A DNA stretch of 35,443 bases from CAZEFK01 sp964511405 (GTDB taxonomy: Bacteria > Pseudomonadota > Alphaproteobacteria > Elsterales > Elsteraceae). Made by a program: the position numbers and the translations under genes. The first letter of the stretch is position 1. Each line of letters begins with the position of its first letter. Below are positions 6,296 to 12,290 of the stretch, piece after piece. The stretch is from positions 1 to 35,443 of the forward strand of contig CAZEFK010000056.1 of assembly GCA_964511405.1 (NCBI GenBank). Direction: 5' to 3'. Under the pieces are notes generated by a model. It did no database searches. It was not told where the DNA came from and saw only the letters and a list, made by a program, of their open reading frames with translations.

Positions 6296-9200
6296 TTAGG
6301 GTGACGGGATCGTGGCCGCAAGGCCAGCCTCTTCGCGCAGGACGCGGGTCTGGGCCGCGTCCAGCAAGGGGCCCGGAATCGGCATGAGCCTGGGACCATC
6401 CGTCCATAGCAGCGCCGCCTCGACCACCCGCCCGGGGTAGATGCGGCCGACCAGGACCCGGTACAAGGCTAGTTGCGCGATGTAGGCCGAAGCGACTGTT
6501 TCAAGCGTCGCCGGCGCCGGCCGGTTGGTCTTGAAGTCGACGATCAGGACACGATCGGGCGTGACCGCCAGTCGGTCGATCTGGCCGGCGACCACCTGGG
6601 CCCCGACCCGTCCGGTCAAGGGCACTTCGGCGCGGCTGCCCGGGCCCCACAGCGCCCCGAACGCCGGATCGTCCAGCACGCGCAGGGTCTCGGCCAGGAT
6701 CGCCTCGACCTCGTCGGGTCCGAGGCCGTGATGTCGGCGCTCGAGAAAGCGGCGCGCGTGGGTGGCGCGGCGGCCCGGCTGGATCTCGGGCAACGCCTGC
6801 AGCAGGCGGTGGATCAGGCGGCCGCGCCGGTAGCCGGCGGCGCCATCGTCGGCGAGCGGCGAGCGCGCCGCCGGCAGGCCGGTGGGCCGTGACGGCGCCA
6901 GCGGCCGGCCGGGTACCGGCTCGGCCGGGGCCGGTGCGGCGAAGGGCGGCGCCGGCGCGGTCACGGCGGCGCTGACCGTCGCCGCCGGCGGCCGCGGCGT
7001 CGCGCGCTGCGGCGTCTCGTAGCGCCATCCCCGCCCGCTCCATCCAGGCTGGCCGAGCTCGTCGAAGTCGAACGCAACAGGCTCGGCGAGGCCCGCCAGA
7101 CCGTCGCGGATCAACGCGTACCAGCAGCCGTCCGGCGCCTCGCGCCGTCCGGCCCAGCCGGTCACGTAGAGCCGGTCCTCGGCCCGGGTCAGCGCGACAT
7201 AGAGCAGGCGCCGGTACTCGCGGTCGCGGGCCGCCTCGGCCGCTTGGCGCGCTGCCGCCGCCACCGGGTCGTCCATGGCCTTGCGCGGCGACCACAGGGG
7301 GGCGGCGCCATCGGGCCAGAACAGCGGCGGCAGCCGGGTCGGCGCCTGCAGCGTGTCGGGCAGGAACACGATCGGCGCCTGCAGACCCTTGGCGCCGTGC
7401 ACGGTCATGATCCGCACCTCGTCGCGGCGCGACATGTCGCTCGGCCGATTGACCTCCAGCGCGCCGGCCTCCAGCCAGTGCAGAAACCCCTCCAGCGACG
7501 GCGGATGGCTGCGCTCGAAGGCGATCGCCTGGCCCAGGAACTCGTCGATGGCATCGTTGGCCTCGTCGGACAGCCGCTCGACCAGCCGCCGCCGGCCGCC
7601 GCGATGGAGCAACTCGGCGAACAGCTCGAAGGGCGGCCGCCGGTCGGCGCCGGCCCGCCACTCGGCCAGCTGCGCCGCGGCCGCCGCGCAGACCGGATCG
7701 GCGCTCTCCTGCAGCGCGCGCCACAGCGTGCCCGGGCGGTTCCAGGCAAGGTCGAACAGCCGCTCTTCGTCCAGGCCGATCAACGGGCTCTTCAGCACCG
7801 TCGCCAGGGTCAGGTCGTCGTCGGGCTGCAGCAGGACCCGACCCAGCGCGACCAGGTCCATGACCGCCAGCTGCTCGATCAGCACCATGCGGTCGACGCC
7901 GGCGATCGGCACGCCCAGGCGCTTGCATTCGCGCACCAGGTCCCAGGTGAACGGCCCGCGCGTGCGCACCAGCACCAGGATGTCGCCGGGCTCGATCACC
8001 GTACCCCGCGACGGCAGCCGCTCGCCGTCCAGGAGCCGGCGGATCTTGGCGGCGACCAACTGAGCGACCCGGGTGCGCGGTTCGACCTCCGATTGCCGGC
8101 CCGCCTGCGGCACCCAGGCCGGTGCCGGCTCGACCGGCGCCGGCACGGCCGGCGGCCACAGCTCGACCAGCCCGCCCATGCCGAGCCGGCTGACCTGATG
8201 CCGGATGCCGTCATCGACGCCATCGGCGGCCGGCGCCTGCGCAAACACGGCGTCGACCGTGGCCAGGACGGCGTCGGTCGAGCGGAAGGAGACATCCAGG
8301 TCGATCGACCGCCATTCCTGCGGGGTGGCCCGCACCTTGGCCGCGAAATAGCGGTGCATGGCCTGGAAGGCGGCGACGTCGGCGCGCTGGAAGCTGAAGA
8401 TCGACTGCTTGCGGTCGCCGACGACGAACACGGTGCGGGTGCGCTCCGACGCCCCCTCGCCCACGAAGAATTCCCGGGTCAGGGCGGCCACCACCTCCCA
8501 CTGCTCGGGATTGGTGTCCTGCGCCTCGTCGATCAGCACATGGTCGAGGCCGCCGTCGAGCTTGAAATGCACCCAGCCGCAGCCGCCGTCCTGGGCCAGC
8601 AGGTCGCGGGCGGCCAGGATCAGGTCGTCATAGTCGAGGGCGACGGTCGCGGCCTTGAGCCGGGCGTAGCGCGCCAGCACGGCGTCGCCGACCAGCAGCA
8701 GGGCCCGGGTCGCCGCCAGCACGCCGGCCGCCTGGATGCGCGGCAGCCAGCCGGCCAGGCGCTCGCACTCGGCCTCCTGGACTGTCACGGCATCCGGACA
8801 GGCCGCGATCACGGCCTTGGTCGCCAGCCGTTTGCGCGGCTCGCCGTCCTTGGTGAAGAACACCGACAGATAGGCCGGCCACAGCGGCCCCCGGTCGTCG
8901 GCACCCAGGACCCGCACCAGTGCCGCGCCGCGCGCCCGGTCCTCGCTGCCGCCCTGCTCCAGCGCCGCCGCGACCCGGTCGAGCGCTGCGAAGACTTCAG
9001 GCGGCAAGGCCAGGGCCGCTGCGGCGACGGCCTCGGGCGTGGCATCAGGCGCCACGCCCAGGTGCCGGGCGTGCCCGGCAATCAGCGCCGCGACTGATCC
9101 CGCCTGGTCGGCCAGGCGCCGGAATCGGCCGCGCTCGTCGATCAGCGCATCTAGCAGCTCGGCGAAGCCGCCGTCGCTGAGCAGGGCCGACAGATGCGCC

Positions 9201-9757
9201 AGCTCCGCCGCCAGCGGCCCCGGCGGATCCTCCACGCGCAGCGCCGCCAGCACCTGCTCGCGGGCCTCGCGGCGCAGCTCGGCCGCGGTGGCGTCGTCGA
9301 TGACCTGGAAGGTCGGCGCCACCCCCGCCTCCAGCGGGAAGCGCGCCAGCAGCGACTGGCAGAAGCTGTGCAGGGTCTGGATCTTGAGGCCGCCGGGCGC
9401 ATCCAGGGTGCGCGCGAAGAGCTGGCGTGCCCGGGTCGCCTCGGCGTCGTCGGGCATCCGCCCCAACAGGTCGTGCAGCTCCCGCCGCAGCACCGTCTCC
9501 GGCCGGGCCGCCCAGCCGGCCAGCCGGGCCGCCAGGCGGTTGGCCATCTCGGCCGCCGCCGCCTTGGTGAAGGTCAGGCACAGCAGGCGGGTCGGCGCGA
9601 TGCCGGCCAACAGCAGGCACAGCACGCGGTCGGTCAGCACCTTGGTCTTGCCGGTGCCGGCCGACGCGCCGACCCAGACGCTGGCGGCAGGATCGGCGGC
9701 CCGGCGCTGGGCGCGGCTGGCCTCGGCGAAGGGATCTGGCACGGCGAACAGGGTCAT
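6296..9757 (-). CDS. addA: Double-strand break repair helicase-nuclease AddA
   Basis: AddA is the UvrD-like helicase and nuclease subunit of the AddAB enzyme, which resects double-strand breaks for RecA loading and degrades foreign linear DNA. The 1153-residue product has the Walker A motif GASAGTGKT at 30-38, motif Ia (LTFTKAAAAEM), Walker B LIDEAQD at about 408-414, FVVGDRKQSIFSFQRAD after it, a late helicase motif RRLLYVALTRAEDRLYV, and a C-terminal RecB-family nuclease with GRLIHRLLQ and VDFKTNR at about 1073-1079. I chose the ATG at 9757 (MTLFAVPDPF) because homologous N-termini begin close to this point; no clear ribosome binding site precedes it, and a 7-bp hairpin (9809-9829) lies in its leader. 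In relatives addA normally overlaps addB directly; here about 2.5 kb separates them. The 5' end has a diverged second copy at 10589-10784. Confidence 0.96.
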   Translation of the reverse strand: MTLFAVPDPFAEASRAQRRAADPAASVWVGASAGTGKTKVLTDRVLCLLLAGIAPTRLLCLTFTKAAAAEMANRLAARLAGWAARPETVLRRELHDLLGRMPDDAEATRARQLFARTLDAPGGLKIQTLHSFCQSLLARFPLEAGVAPTFQVIDDATAAELRREAREQVLAALRVEDPPGPLAAELAHLSALLSDGGFAELLDALIDERGRFRRLADQAGSVAALIAGHARHLGVAPDATPEAVAAAALALPPEVFAALDRVAAALEQGGSEDRARGAALVRVLGADDRGPLWPAYLSVFFTKDGEPRKRLATKAVIAACPDAVTVQEAECERLAGWLPRIQAAGVLAATRALLLVGDAVLARYARLKAATVALDYDDLILAARDLLAQDGGCGWVHFKLDGGLDHVLIDEAQDTNPEQWEVVAALTREFFVGEGASERTRTVFVVGDRKQSIFSFQRADVAAFQAMHRYFAAKVRATPQEWRSIDLDVSFRSTDAVLATVDAVFAQAPAADGVDDGIRHQVSRLGMGGLVELWPPAVPAPVEPAPAWVPQAGRQSEVEPRTRVAQLVAAKIRRLLDGERLPSRGTVIEPGDILVLVRTRGPFTWDLVRECKRLGVPIAGVDRMVLIEQLAVMDLVALGRVLLQPDDDLTLATVLKSPLIGLDEERLFDLAWNRPGTLWRALQESADPVCAAAAAQLAEWRAGADRRPPFELFAELLHRGGRRRLVERLSDEANDAIDEFLGQAIAFERSHPPSLEGFLHWLEAGALEVNRPSDMSRRDEVRIMTVHGAKGLQAPIVFLPDTLQAPTRLPPLFWPDGAAPLWSPRKAMDDPVAAAARQAAEAARDREYRRLLYVALTRAEDRLYVTGWAGRREAPDGCWYALIRDGLAGLAEPVAFDFDELGQPGWSGRGWRYETPQRATPRPPAATVSAAVTAPAPPFAAPAPAEPVPGRPLAPSRPTGLPAARSPLADDGAAGYRRGRLIHRLLQALPEIQPGRRATHARRFLERRHHGLGPDEVEAILAETLRVLDDPAFGALWGPGSRAEVPLTGRVGAQVVAGQIDRLAVTPDRVLIVDFKTNRPAPATLETVASAYIAQLALYRVLVGRIYPGRVVEAALLWTDGPRLMPIPGPLLDAAQTRVLREEAGLAATIPSP

Positions 9758-9796
9758 GGCGCCAGGCTTGCGCGGTTTGCCGGCGATGCGCAACGG
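9595..9796 (-). repeat. Copy 1 of the duplicated addA 5' segment
   Basis: This 202-bp segment, which holds about the first 54 codons of addA including the Walker A motif and about 40 bases upstream of the ATG, is repeated in the same orientation at 10589-10784 with clear divergence, roughly four of five bases equal or better by eye. Both copies code for KPRKPGA just before the start region, so the similarity runs past the start codon. Confidence 0.9.
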
Positions 9797-9893
9797 GGCC
9801 CGGACTCTGGAGGCGTGGAACGCGCCTCCCTCGACCAGCTCGGCGGCCGATCCACCATGCACCACCTTGATGAAAGTGTACGGTGGTCGCCGG

Positions 9894-10127
9894 TCAGTAC
9901 GTCGAGTTCGGCCCATAGGGATCAATCGTCGCAAAGGGCGACGTCAGGCCCAGGCGCCGATCCAGCCGGTGGACCGAACTCGGCGTCAAGTACTCGTCAT
10001 GCCGGGTGCCGGCCTCGGTGACGAACCGACCGGACGGGGCCTCGATTCTGGTGAAGGTGTCCGTCCCGCCATGAACGGTTGGACCAGTATAGACGAGGAC
10101 GGTGCAGCCGACCGCCTTGGCGTTCAT
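9894..10127 (-). CDS. Small protein of unknown function downstream of a HicB-like gene
   Basis: The frame encodes 77 residues with no membrane segment or signal peptide. It contains a GPTVHGGTDTFTRIE segment, several charged residues and ends DPYGPNSTY. I do not recognise the family. Its ATG at 10127 lies only 3 bases after the stop codon of the HicB-like gene on the same strand, so the two are probably translated from one mRNA. It is not a HicA toxin: the short double-stranded RNA-binding-like fold with the usual Gly-Ser-His motif is absent. It could be an unrelated partner, or a chance frame in the leader region of addA. No strong ribosome binding site is seen, so coupling to the upstream gene would be needed. 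Confidence 0.45.
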   Translation of the reverse strand: MNAKAVGCTVLVYTGPTVHGGTDTFTRIEAPSGRFVTEAGTRHDEYLTPSSVHRLDRRLGLTSPFATIDPYGPNSTY

Positions 10128-10130
10128 CGG

Positions 10131-10451
10131 TCAGGCGCACAGCGCCATCTCGAACCTGAGCTGCTCCGGCGGGCGTGGGTCCACGGGGTTCACCCGCAAC
10201 GCGCGTTGCAGCCACATCTCCTGAAACCGGGCCGGCGCCGGATCGATATTGGCGAAGGGACGACCGAAGCGCTCCAACGTCTCCTTCAGCTCGGCGGCGA
10301 GCGCGCCAATTATCCGGCGCTGCAGCTCCTCGAGGTCAGGGGCTTGGGCCCCGATATCGTGGTCCAGGCACTGGGCCACCCACTGATCGCCTTCCTGGAA
10401 CACCACCACCCGCAATTGGCGCACCTCCTGGATTGGTAAACTGCCGCGCAT
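10131..10451 (-). CDS. HicB-like partial RNase H fold protein
   Basis: The product has 106 residues. The part LRVVVFQEGDQWVAQCLDHD (about 13-32) followed by GAQAPDLEELQRRIIGALAAE looks like the strand-strand-strand-helix HicB fold, in which an Asp-rich turn follows a Trp-Val-Ala-x-Cys-Leu strand and a helix follows. Family members are antitoxins or free-standing small proteins. There is no C-terminal helix-turn-helix or Arc domain that I can see, so it may not bind DNA by itself. The ATG at 10451 has CAGGAG 5 bases before it. An inverted repeat and an 11-bp-phased direct repeat lie just upstream. An unknown 77-aa gene follows after 3 bases. It lies between two copies of the addA 5' end. Confidence 0.7.
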   Translation of the reverse strand: MRGSLPIQEVRQLRVVVFQEGDQWVAQCLDHDIGAQAPDLEELQRRIIGALAAELKETLERFGRPFANIDPAPARFQEMWLQRALRVNPVDPRPPEQLRFEMALCA

Positions 10452-10468
10452 CGACGTCGCTCCTGCCC

Positions 10469-10515
10469 GTGCAATGGTGATTGCACGCCTCAGGAGTTAA
10501 CCTCTCGTTAACCTC
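10469..10515 (-). promoter_or_regulatory. Candidate operator region of the HicB-like gene
   Basis: A perfect 7-bp inverted repeat with a 4-bp spacer (GTGCAAT-GGTG-ATTGCAC, 10469-10486) lies 18 bases upstream of the HicB-like start. Next to it are two direct copies of GTTAACCTC (10496-10504 and 10507-10515) spaced by 11 bp, one helix turn, each with a palindromic GTTAAC core. Helix-phased sites at this position suggest a protein-bound operator. No clear -10/-35 pair could be fixed. Confidence 0.5.
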
Positions 10516-10588
10516 CGACAAGAGGGCCGGTTTGCATAGCCGCGTTCCGCCGACAGGACCAAGGCCTTCCCTCCACCCCTGCGCGACA

Positions 10589-10784
10589 GCGCGATGCCGG
10601 CGAGCGGCAGGCACAGCACCCGGTCGGTCAGCACCTTGGTCTTGCCGGTGCCCGCCGACGCGCCCACCCACACGCTGACGCCGGGATCGGCGGCCCGGCG
10701 CTGGGCGGCATTGGCCTCGGCGAAGGGATCGGACAGGGTAGGGATGGCGCCAGGCTTGCGCGGTTTGGCGGTGACGCGCAACGG
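10589..10784 (-). pseudogene. Truncated diverged copy of the addA 5' end
   Basis: This 196-bp segment codes, on the minus strand, for a clear relative of AddA residues 1-54: it keeps DPFAEANAAQRRAADP and the complete Walker A motif ASAGTGKT followed by KVLTDRVLCLPLAGIA, then leaves the AddA frame in unrelated sequence and reaches a stop at 10497-10499. The ATG used by the intact addA is absent here (ATC in its place), so it has no usable start of its own. It lies on the addB side of the HicB-like unit. It is a remnant, either of an old tandem duplication or of an insertion that supplied a new 5' end to addA. Confidence 0.85.
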
Positions 10785-10797
10785 CGCGGTGGTCCAC

Positions 10798-10824
10798 TTG
10801 AAGGTTTCGCCGGCCTGATATACA
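10798..10824 (+). promoter_or_regulatory. Candidate promoter of the AbrB-PIN pair
   Basis: A TTGAAG at 10798-10803 and a TATACA at 10819-10824 with a 15-bp spacer lie 32 bases before the antitoxin start, in a short AT-richer patch. The spacer is shorter than ideal. The site overlaps the outer end of the addA duplicate. Confidence 0.4.
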
Positions 10825-10855
10825 TTTCGGCGCTCGTAGATCCACGGAGTGAGCG

Positions 10856-11086
10856 ATGCAGGTGTCACGATGGGGCAACAGCCTCGCCGTCCGCCTTCCG
10901 GCGGCGGTTGTCGAGGCGCTGGAGCTCAAGGAAGGCGACGAGGTCGAGATTCATGTGGCCGGGGCCCGCGACTTCGCCGTCGCGCGGAAGCCCGGGCGCG
11001 ACGAGCTTCTGGAGCGCCTGCGCGCCTTTCGGGGGCGGCTGCCCGCGGACTTCAAGTTCGACCGGCTGGAGGCCAATGCCCGGTAG
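10856..11086 (+). CDS. AbrB/MazE-type antitoxin of a PIN toxin
   Basis: The 76-residue product starts with a swapped-hairpin AbrB-type DNA-binding domain: MQVSRWGNSLAVRLPAAVVE then ALELKEGDEVEIHVAG. This is the VapB/MazE antitoxin form that binds its own operator and, with its C-terminal tail, covers the active site of the toxin. The tail (about residues 48-76, DELLERLRAFRGRLPADFKFD) is charged and contains an aromatic anchor, as expected for toxin neutralisation. The ATG at 10856 has GGAG 7 bases upstream. The gene overlaps the PIN toxin start by 11 bases, so the two are co-translated and likely autoregulated as a complex. Confidence 0.9.
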   Translation: MQVSRWGNSLAVRLPAAVVEALELKEGDEVEIHVAGARDFAVARKPGRDELLERLRAFRGRLPADFKFDRLEANAR

Positions 11087-11483
11087 CTTCTTCGATACCA
11101 ACGTCCTGCTGTATCTCGCGGGACAGGACGAGACGAAGGCCGGCCGATCGGAAGCGCTGATTCGCACCGGCGGCGTGATCAGCGTTCAAGTCCTCAACGA
11201 GATGGCAAACGTCGCACGCCGGAAAATGCGGCTGACCTGGCCGGAAACCCACGAACTGCTGTCGACGTTTCGCCGCCTTCTGCGGGTCGAGCCGCTGACC
11301 ATCGAGATCCACGAGACTGGTCTCGCTCTGGGCGAGCGATATGGGCTGGCGATTTATGACGCGATGATTGCCGCCGCAGCGCTTCATGCCGATTGCGACA
11401 CGCTGTGGTCCGAAGATATGCAGGACGGCTTGGTCATCGATCGTCGCCTTCGGATCGTCGACCCCTTCCGCGCCACCGCGTAA
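11076..11483 (+). CDS. PIN-domain ribonuclease toxin (VapC-type)
   Basis: This 135-residue PIN-domain protein is the toxin of a VapBC-like pair; such toxins are Mg-dependent ribonucleases that cut tRNA or rRNA and stop growth when the antitoxin is lost. The four acidic residues of the active site are in place: Asp7 (FFDTNVLLYL), Glu42 (LNEMANV), Asp95 (IYDAMIAAAAL) and Asp114 (LWSEDMQ). The start ATG at 11076 lies within the end of the antitoxin gene, with GGAGG just before it. Length and order fit the family. It appears intact. The pair lies antisense to addA and the esterase gene, in the space between addB and addA, and is a sign of insertion. Confidence 0.93.
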   Translation: MPGSFFDTNVLLYLAGQDETKAGRSEALIRTGGVISVQVLNEMANVARRKMRLTWPETHELLSTFRRLLRVEPLTIEIHETGLALGERYGLAIYDAMIAAAALHADCDTLWSEDMQDGLVIDRRLRIVDPFRATA

Positions 11484-11501
11484 CGCCTCCAACCGCACGT
11501 C

Positions 11502-12290
11502 CTACGGCAGCGCCAGCGCCCAGGCTAAGCCGCTGCGCAGGAACGCCGGGTCCATCACATGGCCGCCGGGATGCAGCACGAGCACCAGTTGGCGACCGCT
11601 GGCGCAGGACGACCAGGCCTGCAGCTCCAGCACGCCGTCCCGGTCAACCCGGTCGGGCTCCGCGGCGCAGCCGTCCAGGCGGCGCAAGATGTCGAAGCTG
11701 CGATAGAGGTCGCCCTGCGTGAAGCGCTCCAGGATGGTGCGGCCGTGGATCGGCATGACACCGTCGTCCAGCCCATGGACATGGCGCAGGTTGACCGGCC
11801 CGGTCGGGCAGCGCTCGGGATAGGGGAGCCAGAACGCGCCCGAGACCGACAGGAAGGCGCGGAAGCCGCCGGCGCGGTGGCAGGCCAGGTCCCACACCAT
11901 CGAGGCGCCCTGCGAGAAGCCGGCCGCGACGACCCGGCCGCGGTCGACCGGCCAGCGCCGCTCGGCGTCGGCGACCACCGCGGCCAGGAACGCGAGATCG
12001 TCGCGGTCGTGGGCCGGCGAGCCGACATGGGACCAGGTCTGGCCGCGGCCGTCCGGCGCCACGAACAGCGCGCCGGCCTCGGCCGACGCGGCGACCAGGC
12101 CTGGATCGGCCACGGCCCCGGCGCCGCTTTGTCGATAGCCGTGGAGATAGAGCAGCATCGGCGCCGGACCGGCGCCGGCCGGAGGCACGGCATGATAGGT
12201 GCCGTCGGCCAGCTCGACCGTAACAGGCGCCGCCGCCACGCCGACCGCGTGCAGCAGCGCTGCGGCGACCAGAAGGACCAGCCGCGTCAT
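11502..12290 (-). CDS. Exported alpha/beta hydrolase, PHB depolymerase/feruloyl esterase type
   Basis: The 262-residue product starts with a signal peptide (MTRLVLLVAAALLHAVGVAAA) so it is probably exported to the periplasm. The mature part has the alpha/beta hydrolase fold: oxyanion region LYLHGYRQSG, nucleophile elbow GFSQGASMVWDLA, an acid in HGLDDGVMP and the catalytic His in HPGGHVM. This combination is typical for the esterase_PHB/LpqC group, which hydrolyse polyhydroxybutyrate, feruloyl or related esters. The substrate here is unknown. The ATG at 12290 overlaps the addB stop (ATGA), so the gene is coupled to addB although no functional link is obvious. Two Cys pairs may form disulfides. 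The gene ends 18 bases from the convergent PIN gene. Confidence 0.87.
   Translation of the reverse strand: MTRLVLLVAAALLHAVGVAAAPVTVELADGTYHAVPPAGAGPAPMLLYLHGYRQSGAGAVADPGLVAASAEAGALFVAPDGRGQTWSHVGSPAHDRDDLAFLAAVVADAERRWPVDRGRVVAAGFSQGASMVWDLACHRAGGFRAFLSVSGAFWLPYPERCPTGPVNLRHVHGLDDGVMPIHGRTILERFTQGDLYRSFDILRRLDGCAAEPDRVDRDGVLELQAWSSCASGRQLVLVLHPGGHVMDPAFLRSGLAWALALP

Noticed and set aside
7244..9097. Long open frame on the plus strand opposite addA
   Set aside because: At this GC content antisense frames stay open by chance; the composition is Arg/Gln/His-rich and it lacks family motifs, whereas the addA frame has clear helicase motifs.
9894..10451. Complete HicBA toxin-antitoxin system
   Set aside because: The HicB-like gene is present, but the following gene is not a HicA: it lacks the double-stranded RNA-binding-like sequence and its catalytic His.
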